Below, piece after piece: positions 1-11,236 of a DNA stretch of 64,000 nucleotides (position 1 is the first letter of the stretch; the number at the start of each line of letters is the position of its first letter). A program made the position numbers and the translations under genes. The notes below the pieces were generated by a model that was not told the origin of the DNA, did not search any database, and saw nothing but the letters and a program-made list of their open reading frames with translations. Origin of the DNA: Panaeolus papilionaceus (Eukaryota; Basidiomycota; Agaricomycetes; Agaricales); the NCBI GenBank assembly GCA_015501605.1, contig JADNRZ010000009.1, positions 186,001 through 250,000 of the forward strand. Reading direction: 5' to 3'.

Positions 1-1859
1 CGCTTCCATCTAATCTGGAGAAACGGGGACACTTGGAGACGGTTCTGACATGCATCAGAGCAGCGGGGTATCCTGGTTCTGGCTGAAAATTCAGGACAGT
101 CGCATGGGGATGCGTTGTACAGTTGTGTGAGGATGCCGCTCTCTGTGGAGCCTTTGAGCTCGAGGCAGAATCTTGCGAGTGTTATCAGGACGATCTATAT
201 ATATAAACAACACGTCAGATTAGAGAGAACAGGGATGAGCTATGTGAACGACACACATCATAATCATTTGCAAGTTGGTGAATATTCGGTGTTGGGACGT
301 TCCTAGACTCAAGACAACACACCCGTAACTGTCTCTCCAGATGCTTCGCAATCCCCGCTGTCCATTGGCCTATAAGGATATCAGGAACAACAATGAGCGT
401 CGCAGATGTCAGGTAAATCTTTTTAGGCTGTGCATGGGGTCGAGAGGTTTCCGAGTAATGGTAATAAAATGGCACGTTGGCGCGTATCATAGTGCGTATG
501 TCCCTTTTGAATGCGAGAGATCGCAGACGTTGATCCAGACATAGGAAAGCAGTGTTGTTGTTGCGAGGTGGTAAGGGCGGGTCTTTTCGGCAATGGTCCA
601 CCAGGATCTCGACGAGTGTTGGAACGCGGGATGCTGTCGCGAATTGCTCCTGTTGATCATGACGGTAGTTCATGCGCACTCTGGCAGCGACGCACTCTTT
701 GGACGGCGAATGGCGAAATGAAAAGGGGGTTAGCATGGGTCTTGCATCGGTCGTAGATAGCTCAGGGGCAGAAATCTGAGTTAATGTTGCTACTATGAGA
801 CCGAGAGTCATGATAGTCTTTCCAGTCCCTGAGTCAAAGCCGTTAGTTAGTTAAAATGGTCCCAAGGGGTATAAGTAAAAATGTCACCCAATTCTTCACA
901 TAGAATTCCACCACGGCATGGCTTTATGGTTGGGCAATCACGAAGAATTTCAAGGGTACCTGGTTGATAATACCAACTTGCTGGGGATGACTTGAAGGGC
1001 TTGAGTGCATGCATAGATAAGAATAGGGGGTTGTGAACATCCGAGACATCCAATTCTTTTTCAACCATTGATGCGATAGACGTCCTTTGATATCTGTAAA
1101 ATTTAGTTTTGAAGCCAAAGTCTTCAAGCAAGTCGCTAGGATCCAGTAGCCTGGTAGCTATCCTATGAGTGCCCGATGGTGTTGGTGATGGAAGGTTGGT
1201 GTAGACGTCTGCTAAGGTAAGGTTACTCTGTTCAATACGTAAAATTACATGTCAACTTTGTCATCATGTAAAAAATAAATAACCAAGTGCACCTCAGGAA
1301 ATGGAATCAATGGATATTCTGTGTGGTCGACACCAAAGCCATCCCAGCTATAGCCACTCTGAGAAATTACAGACAGTAAACGCTGCATATGCTTCCTGGT
1401 TTCACGACGCCCAACTCTGTTGCGAATTGCTTGATGTTGGACAGTCAAATGACTTAGTTCCTTTGAAATGAGATAAATACGGATTGTCACCACGTCGTCG
1501 AAATCTAGATACGTAGCCTGCAAAAATTGGTGATAAATGAGATACTCGAGACTTTGCCATAGGGTTGCTTCCTCGGAATTTTCTCTGAGATCTAGATGGG
1601 GTGCCAGTTCTGGTATATCCAATTGATGCCATTTATCTTCAGCGGGTTCATGATTGCATGGGACACTGCCATGGCACCCCGAACGAGACTTGAACTGAAC
1701 GGTACCAGCTGCGAGAAGTTCATGAAGTTGAAAAAAAAGAGACAAATCTAGACTTGAACAGCGTTTTTCTGGACAGTTTGAAGAGCAGTTTGAGCAGGAT
1801 GAAGTGCAACATAATTGCCACATTGTCAAGATAATTTTGAGAGACAAAGCTATTTGCAA
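1..1859 (-). CDS. SNF2-type DNA helicase/ATPase, 5' part only (runs off window start)
   Basis: The segment on the minus strand reads as the N-terminal half of a superfamily 2 ATPase of the SNF2/RAD5 kind, which would remodel chromatin or act in DNA repair in the nucleus. Around 1010-1130 it has a Q-like motif (FYRYQRTSIASM). At 830-900 an intron splits the Walker A region: reading GGILCEELG across it gives ELGTGKT, followed at about 740-800 by a hydrophobic stretch. Around 330-390 there is a motif Ia-like TSATLIVVPDILIGQW. A further exon at about 1-200 gives SPFLQIRWK, which in this family directly precedes the DEGH Walker B box. That box would lie beyond the window edge. The 5' end is uncertain: 1859 is only the limit of an open frame without an ATG, so the true first exon may lie upstream. 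Family assignment is fairly firm; subfamily is not. Confidence 0.7.
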
Positions 1860-3129
1860 AACTGCAGGAGTCTAGGCAAAGCATTCGAAGGACTTTCATG
1901 GTTCGTTGAGGTCTGCGGGTCTAGCCGTCTGAGTTCCAAATACCACCCAAGGTTGAAACTCCGCATTTTCATCTGATGCATGCTGAATCAAGCTTTGATT
2001 GCTTTTCCTCCTTTCACGTTCTACCTTTGGATATACCTGCTTATCACCATCTTGTTTCTGATGCAAAACACCTTGAATGAAGCAGTGAAAAATCTTAAAG
2101 CATCAGGAGTTCTGATCAACGGGTTTCTTCCACATTAACCTCGTGATGGTTCTGGCTGTGATTGCGGTAATGCATCATATTTCCATCAGGTCTATCTCTG
2201 CAAGATATCTATGAACTTCTTTTGACGTCACCTGAAGAGGTCAATTTAGGTTCTATTGCAGGCTCTACTTGGTCCAAGGGTCGTGATTGAGGACTCGCAA
2301 ATGACAATGTCATCATACTCGTTCTCGAGGCTAGAGAAGATGAACTGGACGCAAACTTTCTTTACGTTGGCAGCTCATAGGGCATCTCTTGCTTGGTTTG
2401 ACCTCGCAGTCTTCTCCAGGTTATTTTGGAGTTAAAATGATCATTCAAACTAAATTCTATGGAAATCTGAGATTGCGACATCTTTCCTGGATTATCACGC
2501 CGTCAGTCCCAACTTGGGGCTGTAGCTATCTGTGAGGTGTCGGGATGAACGTACTTTCGTCGTCTTCTAGGCATATCTCCACACCTTCCTGATTTCTATG
2601 AGCCGCGGTTCTAAGATAATTGCTCCAACACCAGCTCCTGCCTACATAATGTGTCTTGCATCGGGTGCCTTGCTACAACCACAACAACGGCTGTCTACCC
2701 TTTCTGTTCAGAACTTGCAAAAGCCATGCCTGAATTGAGGTCATTGATGACGGATGCAGGAGCTACTTCCAAGATCGCATACTAATCTTTTTGTGGATTC
2801 TTGCTTGTGTGAGACACAGGGAGTTTATTTTTCTCGTTATTCCAGGTTCATCTCGGCCTATACGACGATATCCATCTGGGTTTCCATTTCCGAATCGCCT
2901 TTTTATATGAAAGATGTTAGAGCACATTCCTCACCACGAATTTGCTTCTGGAGAGTTGGGCCATAGTGACGATTTGGAGATGAAGCTGATTATGAGCGAC
3001 CCATACGGAAAGACTCTGCTACCCTTGTAGTCGGGGCTCGTCCTGGATATATTTGGCACCCTGTGCCGTATATAACTGCTCGACAAGCAACTTGTCACAG
3101 AACAGCTAGCTCGAAAACCCTCAACACAA
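1860..3129. other. Intergenic region, no gene seen
   Basis: About 1.3 kb separates the minus-strand helicase from the plus-strand secreted protein gene. I see no coding stretch with family resemblance and no repeat. It may hold the helicase first exon and both promoters, because the two genes diverge from here. A TATA-like CCGTATATAAC lies at about 3064-3074, roughly 60 bases before the ATG of the secreted gene. Confidence 0.4.
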
Positions 3130-4591
3130 ATGGATACTCTGCTTTTCACCACACAACAAAGATACAATGTATTTCTTCTAACCGTCATTCTGATGCAAAC
3201 CCTGTCGTGCAGCTCACATGTCGGTGCATGGCATAAGGGTATTCTCTCTCCTTTAATATTGTCGTCTCGTGCTTACTTGCCTTAAAAAATATTACAGGGA
3301 TGTACTGCATGAAAGGAAACGACGGTACTGACAACCCGAATTCAAATGCGGCGTTTCAGCCATTATATATGGTATGCCGTCGTGTCCCGCTTCCTCCTCC
3401 CCTATTTATGAGACTTTTAGCTACCGAAATCTGAGTGGTGGTTCCACCGCGTAAACAATGTCTGTTTCGCTTCACGATGCTTTAAGGCGTATATTCTAAC
3501 GATTAACACAGTGCGATCAATTCCCTCCTGACGGAGGCGATTTTCTGGAGCTGTAAGCCATCTGCATTCCCAAAATCACATCCCGGCAATCTTAACCGCT
3601 GGACCACATATGCTTTAGACCCGCCAACGGCAATTTTACTGTAGAACACGCAGTAAACAGGGCGTTTACCACTACAACATGGCAGACCCCTATGTTGGGT
3701 GTTTTCGGCGACGGCAAGGATCATCCTGACCTGGGTATCTCAGACGACGGGAAAGATGGAGAGTGTATTGTTGAACCTAACAGTGAGCATCTTGCATCCT
3801 CCTTCTCCACGTCTTAATTTAACTGGGACCGATGTTTTTGTTGTCCCTTGTTACTTAATTAAATCTAGTGCACACCCAGAACGAGACGATGGCTGCTGGG
3901 ACGGCGTTTGCTATTTCCTACGTATCTGACATTGAAGAAGTAACGCCGGAGAATCTCGTCGTGTTTAGCGTTTTGTATAAGTAAGTCATCGACAAATTTT
4001 GTTCATCGAATTTTAATTGACACTCCCCTCGCTTGCGCAGCACCCCATGGAAACGCATCGCAACCTATCAAGTTCCAAACCTCCCTCCGTGTCCTCTGAA
4101 TGGGTGTATCTGTGCTGTAAGAGTTTACGTCGTTTTCTCTTTCTCAAGCATGTCATTCAAAGGCTTTTTTGCATATACAGTACGGCTGGGTTCCCAACGG
4201 CTGCGGCGAACCCAACATGTATATGCAAGGCTTCAAATGCACTGTCACAGATCCCTCTTTAGACCTCACTCTCCCCGATCCTCTGCCAGCGTCCATTTCC
4301 CTCCCTCGTCCACTGGCACCCGCCCAACCTCCGGTATGGTGTGAAGACGACACATCCAAGTGTGTTACCGGCGCGAAACAAATGATATTTTGGCACCAGT
4401 TAGACGGAAACAATGTTTTCGTTGACGGGTTTGATAAGTATAGGAGGCCTAAGTCTCCGGGGTATAATTCGAGGATGGGTTTTGAGAATGGTAGGTCATG
4501 TTGCCTCGTGTTGGAGGCTTGGCTTTGATGGATTGCTGACTGGGTTGTTCTTTTTGTTGTAGGTGCACAAACTGATATTTTCATCGACTAA
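3130..4591 (+). CDS. Secreted AA14-like lytic polysaccharide monooxygenase family protein
   Basis: A spliced gene of about seven introns giving roughly 290 residues. It opens with a signal peptide (hydrophobic [12 protein letters not shown]) that would be cut after SCSS, leaving a mature protein starting with histidine, [13 protein letters not shown]14 enzymes begin in the same way, with a His1 that forms the copper histidine brace, and also carry a WWFH motif and a FxELPAGG-like stretch. Here these are SEWWFH and GDFLELPANG. The middle is rich in conserved acidic and proline segments, and the C-terminal third has many cysteines ([21 protein letters not shown]), consistent with an oxidised extracellular fold. 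Known AA14 members are copper oxidases proposed to act on xylan-coated cellulose. Activity of this one is inferred only. The donor of the third exon is ambiguous: GTAAAC or GTCTGT at about 3450-3462, which changes three residues. The stop is at 4589-4591. Confidence 0.65.
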
Positions 4592-4772
4592 GGGAGCACG
4601 AAGTGAGGGAAAGGGACTAATCAATAACAGAAACCCTGTATATTAAACGCGTATCACCGTCGTCACCTCAACAACACCGAAAAGCCACATCTAAATCATT
4701 CGTTCGTTTCAAAAATTAGTACATAGAGATAGCTCAACAACTAGGTATAAATGAGGCATAGAAACATCTATT

Positions 4773-6615
4773 TCAATACATTGTCGAATTGTAATTATAG
4801 TCCGGTGCTAAATATGTCAATTTTAGGGTCTCGTCCACCACATTCCCATCACCCAATAGCCATAACTGGGGCAAAAGCCCACAAAAACGGGATACCCCCG
4901 CAAACGCTTTGATCACCTTGCGCTTCTGGATGACGGAAAAGACAACGGAATTGCTCTCGAGAACCATGTCGGGAAGTTGCCATGAGGCAAGTAGCCCTGC
5001 TAGGTCGGTTGAGCGTTGAATATGGACCTATATGATACGTCACATAAATATATGTACTCTGATAGCTTGAGGCAAGACTTACAGTGTCGTTCAGTAACTC
5101 TGTGAGACCACAGATACAAAGATATCTCAGTGAAGGGAATGACGAAGCAAAAAACGCCATTAAATCGATATCCAGTGTCGCAGAGTGAATGAAAAGCCTC
5201 TGTAATTGTGAGAAAGAAAAACCGAGTTTGTTGTCGCTTCTGAAATGGGTCATAACATCCACAGATAGATTTGCGAGGTGATTAGAAGTCTCCACAGGAA
5301 GGGTGGTGAGGGAATGTAGCGTTTTATGTCGGAATAAAAAGTCGCATATCGTGTTAGTATCGCGCAGGTCTAGTGGAACTTTGAACAACAGAGATAAGTA
5401 TTGCAAGGAGGGGAAATTGTGGTCGAACAAGCCGTTCCAGACCGATTTTGCGTCATCAGTTGGGAGCCGTTCACTGCGGACGACAAACACTGTAATTGGC
5501 AGAATCCTTAGACGAAGATCAACCAGTCGAGCCTTGTGACGAGCTATGAATTTCGAGATGGCTTGTTTTTGGGATATGCTGTTTATTGTGAACCAGCACA
5601 GAGAAAGCGTCTGAAGGCTCGGCAGGTGGTTGATTCCGTTCAAGATATGCTTTAGGTCGACGTAGGGGGAATGTGAAAGCACGAGCTCAATGAGAGATCT
5701 ATGATGGTTGTTGACCAAAGGAATAAAGAGCTTCGTGATGGCGGAGGTGTCATTCATGTGATTGGTTTCAACTCTGACTTTGAGTGTTGCTAGGTTAGGA
5801 AATACGATGTCGTTTCGCCAATGAGGGAGGAGAACGTTGAGGTTTGTCTGAAGGGAAAGGTAGGTTATGTCGGAAAGCTGGGCAGTGCTGAGAGTATGAA
5901 ATATTTGCATTTTATATTTTAGATATGGGTGTCGAAGCACAGGTGGACTTGAGTTATAGTCTGGTGCGGGATTGAAATGAAAGGTAATCGCCTGGATGTT
6001 GGTTAGCTTGTCAACTTGAAGCAGAAGGTCATTGAAGTAATGCAGCATGGTATGGTGTTCTGGGATGAATAGCTGGTCGATGTATCGTCGCCATGCAGAA
6101 AGAAAATGGCCTCCCATTTTATAATTAATAGGAAGACCAATGGTAGCAGCTGGATCGTCCTTAAAAACCAGTTCTCGCACTCGATGTAACACAGAAGGAG
6201 CATCTGCATGGAGGTCACTATATGACAGTTATTCAGAAACCATTAATCATGGGCCTCAAAGCCGATAAGAGGGGTACATGCGGACTCACAGATAACCAAT
6301 AGCATTGAAATAATTCCGGTGCCTCGTCCAACTAGGTGCAGCGAAAGCTTTTCTAAAACGAACATCCAAAGCTATATCCCTAAGTTGTTGGTTTACCCTA
6401 GTCAGTGGTTCCAAATCATAATTAAGAAGGTATGAGATAATGTGTAGCCATATCTCGGTAGGCAAGCCCGTGGATGGAATCGGAATATTGTGTTGGGTTT
6501 CTTCCTTTACAATGTGTTTAGCGCGTCTGATTCGGACTGATCGAGCTGTATGAACATCCTTCCTACTCTTAGCCGCTGATTTTAAAATATTATTATGCTG
6601 CTGTGTCACGGTCAT
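4773..6615 (-). CDS. F-box/leucine-rich protein, tandem copy a
   Basis: This is the most downstream of three minus-strand paralogues. Exon 1 (6615 to about 6289) carries the F-box: LPTEIWLHIISYLLNYDLEPL followed by VNQQLRDIALDVRFRKAFAAP. Exon 2 (about 6210 to 5093) holds the long repeat region with regularly spaced LxxLxL segments, such as SLQTLSLCW and FPSLRYLCICGL, resembling degenerate leucine-rich repeats. Exon 3 (about 5025 to 4773) ends the protein with a conserved tail around AFAGVSRFCGLLPQLW. Length is about 560 residues. F-box proteins normally bridge Skp1-cullin ubiquitin ligases to a substrate, with the repeats as recognition surface. No stop or frameshift was seen. The start at 6615 adds about 50 residues before the F-box compared with the paralogue at 35571, so a later Met or an unseen exon is possible. 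Confidence 0.75.
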
Positions 6616-6985
6616 GACAGGAAAGGTCGAGGGGAGTGGTGAGGGTTGCGGACAAGGAACTTTGGGAAGGGTACAGCTACCAAGAATGGGGTCCTCGGCT
6701 GACCAATCGTTTGATAGTGTCTGGGCCGCATACGGTGACTCTAATTCTGTCAGCGTTCAAATGTTCGTTTTCAAGTTTCTAGGACGCTACGAAATTTGAT
6801 GGTCGCATTTAAGAGATGTATATGAAAGTAATTACTGAAATACTTGCTTTTCAACTTCAGAAAAATTAACCGCAAATACGATCAACAAACTACTACCACC
6901 GAAATAGCAACGAATTTAAACCCTAACGAGCGAGCGCTAAAGCTGCAACACGACTAAGAATGATTAGACAGCACTCGAAACCCTA
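6616..6985. other. Intergenic region between two F-box genes
   Basis: About 370 bases between tandem F-box copies a and b. It should contain the promoter of copy a (reading leftwards) and the 3' end of copy b. No coding resemblance, repeat or clear promoter box was recognised. Confidence 0.4.
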
Positions 6986-8690
6986 TCAGAAAGACGAAGA
7001 TGTATAATACCCCGGGGCCAAGCGCTCTGGTACAGAACTCGAAGAGATCATAAAACGATCTAGTCGACTATCACCCAACACCCACGACTGAGGCGAACGA
7101 CCGCAGAACCGTTCCACGCCAGTCAAAATATCAACCAATTCGCGTTTGGCAAATTCAGGGAACACAGAGGCGATGTGCTGGAAATACATGTCAGGAAGCT
7201 TCCACGATGCGAACAGCTGCACAAGGTGAGTTGATCGAAGGATGTGTTCCTATGTTGCAGAATGTCAGATAATCATGCTTGCGCAAATCGAACTGGAACA
7301 GACTTACAGGCTCATTCAATAGTCTCGTAAGTCCATAAATACAAAGATACTGCAAAGATGGGAATGAGGAGGCCAGGAACACCATCAATGGGGTGTCGAG
7401 GGACAGAGAATAGATGCAGAGGTCCCTGAGCAATGCGAAGGAGAGAAGTGGTCCATTCTCAGATTTGAAGTGCGCCAAAAGGTCCACAGGGAATCGATCT
7501 TGAGGGTGAATGTCCACAGGAAGCAAAGTGAGCGAAACCAGTGTGTCGTGTCGGCGTAGAAAGTCATACAGCGTAGCAACATAGTTATCTGGCGGGGATG
7601 CGAATACCAACGATAAATGTCGTAAGGCACGGAAGTTGAAATCGAAGCAGCCGTTCAACACCGTCTTCGTGTCATCTGCTGGAGGTCGATCGCCTGGAGA
7701 GACGCGGCATGCAACCCGCATGCTGTTCGAATAGATGCGCAAACGAAGATCGACGAGCTGCGCGGCGTGCTTCTTCATGAATGCTGACATGGCCTGTTGT
7801 TGAGCTCCAGTGTTGTGGGCGATCCAGCAAAGAGAAAATGTTTGAAGTTTCGGCAAGTGTCCTAGGCCGTTCAAAGCATTCTTAAGATCAACCCAAGGGG
7901 AGTGCGTCAGAATAAGTTCAGTTAGGGATTTCCGGTGATTGTTAACCAAAGGATGGAATAGCTGCGTGATGGGAGATATGTCAGTCAAACTATTGATTTG
8001 AACTTTCACTGATAGCTTCGCCAGGTTCGGGAATACAATGTCGTTTTTCCAGCGAGGCAGGAGGACGTGAAGGTCAGTTTGGAGGGAAAGACTGGTTATG
8101 CTGGTTAGCCGAGTATTTTTGAGCGCGTAGAATATTTTCATCTTGTATTTCAGGTATGGGTGTTGGAGGTCTGGAGAATACCTGTCATCTGATGCGGTAT
8201 TGAGCTGAAAAGTGATCGCTTGAACACTCCTCAAACTGTCTACGCGGTGCAAGAGTTGATTAAAATGTCGACGCATTCTATGGTGCTCGACAGTGAACAG
8301 CCGTTTAAAGGCTCGTCTCTGTAGGGGAACGAAATGGACTCCGATACTTCCAGGAGGGCAGACTGATGGATCGTCTTTGAACACCAATTCCCGCACTAGG
8401 TGTAGAACAGGAGGGGCCCTGTTATGAAAATAGCTATTCAAAGGTTGGATGTGAAAGGCCACGTTAATTAGCTGTTCAATGATCGGGGATGTATGGACTT
8501 ACACATAATTGTCAGTCGTTTCCTTCGAGTCATTCCGACGTCTCATCCAGCCCGGTGCAGCAATTGCCGTTCGAAAGCGGAGAGCCAGGACGACATCTCT
8601 AAGTTGTCGATTTACCCCAATCAGACATTTACAATCGCGTTCGGGGAGGTACCACAATATGTGTAGCCATAGTTCAGTGGGTAATGACAT
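6986..8690 (-). CDS. F-box/leucine-rich protein, tandem copy b
   Basis: Second tandem paralogue, three exons with the same intron positions as copies a and c. I chose the ATG at 8690 because it opens directly into the F-box (MSLPTELWLHILWYLPERDC), as in the copy at 35571. A longer open frame reaches 8816 but its extra 42 residues have no counterpart. Exon 2 (about 8440 to 7305) contains the VLHLVRELVFKDDP segment shared by all copies and leucine-rich segments. Exon 3 (about 7245 to 6986) ends with a LASWKLPDM-like helix and a GVERFCGRSPQSWVLGD tail. It appears intact, about 500 residues. The probable role is substrate adaptor in an SCF ubiquitin ligase, inferred only from the F-box. Confidence 0.75.
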
Positions 8691-9006
8691 GATCCAGCCC
8701 AGGATTCCGCTTCGATAGCTTGAATTGATGTGAACAACAATGTTTCGAGGATTTTCCAGATGAGGGAGCCTGGAGACTTTGCGGCTTTTGAAGAAATGGG
8801 ATGGATGTAGACACAATGTAGATGGCTGTTATGAGTTGAGAATGAAGTATACAAAATTCTCACACATCATTGACACGACAATCATGAACTGCGGCCTGCG
8901 GGCTGAAATCATCACAATCGAAAGCCTCGAAGAAATAGCCTTCCACAAAACCAGCTTATAAAATAAGGGACTGTGTTTATATTTGTGTAGCACCAACTTG
9001 AAATAT

Positions 9007-10713
9007 CTAAGAAATATGGTAGCCTCTGTCGTAGTAATCAGGTGCTACACGCGTCCTAAGAGGTAGAGGGTAATCTGAGTGCCGTTCTTCACCATTCACC
9101 CACTCCATAGGTGTTTGTCCACAGATCCGCTCGACTCCAGCAAACAACCGTGTCAGTCGATATTTGTCGTCAAACTTCCAACGGAGCGTCTCTCCCAAAA
9201 GCACCATGTCAGACAGTCTCCACGAACGTAGCAATCGTTCCGCATCATCAGAACCACGAGTTGTCTGGTTTATCGAAATAAAAAGTAAGCCTCATTCTTG
9301 TGCGTGTTAAAATGACACGTACCCATGGGATGGCTAGTGACAGCAGGCCTTTGATGGAAAGGTATTGAAGTTGAGGTAGGGATGAGGCAAGGAACGTGAT
9401 CAAGTCAAAGTCAAATACGTTCAGGTAGATTGAAAGCTCCTGAAGAAGTGAAAACGGTATCAAGAGACCACCGTCGAGTTGAAAATATGGTGTGACATTT
9501 GAAGGCAGAGATCCTTCGGGATACATTGTAGAGGGAAGCAGAGCGAGAGAAAGTAGCTGATCAGCGTGATGCAATAGGAACTTGCGTAGAGGCGGAGCCA
9601 TTTCGTCGGACAATGGCTCTTCAAAATGCAAGGAAAGATGACGGAGGGATGGGAAGGTGAAATCAAAACAACTGTTCAAGGCCGTAGTGTTTTCTTGATT
9701 TGCTGATACAAGGGACCCAGCGTCGTTCAGGATCTGGAGGTGATATGGATTGAGACGCAGGCGGAGCTCGACAAGTTGACACGCATGGGTCTCCATAAAC
9801 CTTGAAACTTCCTGGCGCTCGGATGGCGTGTCCTGAATAAACCAGCATAAAGCAAACTTTTGAAGCAGCGGCATGTGCTCCATCCCCTGCAGTACATCCT
9901 TCAGCTCCAACCAAGGGGCGTGTGTGATTTCTAGCTCTTTAATAGACAACCTATGCGTGTTAATCAGGGGATGTATGAAGTCAAAGATGGGCTGCGTATT
10001 GGTGATATGGTGCGTCAGGACTTTGACGCGAAACTCTGTCAAGTTTGGTAGCATGAGGCTGGCTGGCCAATATGGAATTATCGTGTTGAGATTCGTTTGA
10101 ATAGAGAGACGGGTGATTTGTGAAGGTCGGGCTGCTGTCAATGCACAGAATATTTTCAGCTTATGCTGTGCATATGGTTGGTGAACATTTCGAGGGGTCC
10201 ACGAAGATGTTTTCGTAAAATGAAAGGTGACGCCTTCAACGTTCTCCAACTCGGAAACCCGCCGTAGTAGCTGTTTGAAATACCGCCGTAAGGCATGATG
10301 TTTTGAACTGAAGAGCATTTTGAAAGGAGCCAGTCGGTATACAGGAATATAAAAATTTCCAACTGGAGTGTATAGAACAACCGGTGGGTCATCCTTGAAA
10401 ACCACCTCACGCACTCTATGAAGAACCTGGGGGAGATCGGGAGATATATGGCTACAAATCCAGATACCATTCAGTGACATTTTGTGAAAAGGATAACCGT
10501 CAAATAGACTTACATAAAACTACATGGTCCCTCCAAATATTGACGCATCAAGCAAGGTGCAGCCACAGCTGTACGATAGCGTGAATTAAGAGCAAGATCT
10601 GTTAACTGACGGTTTACACCAAGAAGTCCTCGAACATCCTTGCTAGACAGATATGCAGTTATTAAGAGCCAGATTTCAGTCGGTAGCGTCGGTTGAGCGA
10701 TTGCAGACAGCAT
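9007..10713 (-). CDS. F-box/leucine-rich protein, tandem copy c
   Basis: Third tandem paralogue. Exon 1 (10713 to about 10515) holds the F-box (TLPTEIWLLITAYLSSKDVR, then GVNRQLTDLALNSRYRTAVA) and ends at a clear GTAAGT donor. Exon 2 starts near 10430 at VLHRVREVVFKDDPP and runs to about 9325. Exon 3 (about 9265 to 9007) carries the conserved tail around LRSWRLSDMVLLGETLRWKF. Copy c is much closer to the inverted copy at 35571-37257 than to its neighbours: both have CLMRQYL at the end of exon 1, TARPSQITRLSI in exon 2 and the LLGETxRWKFDD tail in exon 3. It appears intact, about 500 residues. Role as an SCF adaptor is inferred from the F-box. Confidence 0.75.
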
Positions 10714-11236
10714 CCAGTCGCCAGAGCAGTCGCCCTGGTTGTGAGTTGATAGTGGTCAAAGTAAGAGATGCGGCGGTCGTGCGACTGTGACCAAAATCCG
10801 TTCAAATCATGGGACACAAACAGGTTTATCACCGACCACCACCATAAACCCTTTACCAAGCTTCACCAGCGATCTTCGGACGCTTCCCTTGGGCGTACAC
10901 TCATGACATTCTAACCCTTCTTCAAGAGAGCTTATCCAGATTGAAATCATCATTTTCGCGACATCTTGTCAATCAGCTTGAACACTTAAGTTGATTGGGA
11001 AAGTTTTACACGATGGAACCCCAAAACACAACGGGGCGTTCTATTATCCGTTAATTATGTTCTTTGAATTTCCATAACCAATGGGTCTCGACGATAATAC
11101 CTGGTGGTTGGCCCACTCCCCCTCCGTCACCAGATCTTATGTGTTCCCTGTTTCCCACCAAATGGTATTTATACACTTGATATCTAAAAAAAACCCACCC
11201 AAAATTGATTTTTTCTAATCTCTGACAACAAGCCCA
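10714..11236. other. Divergent intergenic region (F-box c / monooxygenase)
   Basis: About 520 bases between the minus-strand F-box copy c and the plus-strand monooxygenase, so both promoters must lie here. A candidate TATA-like segment (GGTATTTATACAC) lies at 11164-11176, about 65 bases before the monooxygenase ATG. No gene or repeat was seen. Confidence 0.4.

Noticed and set aside
8691..8816. Longer N-terminus for F-box copy b
   Set aside because: The inverted paralogue starts directly at the F-box and the extra 42 residues show no similarity to copies a or c.
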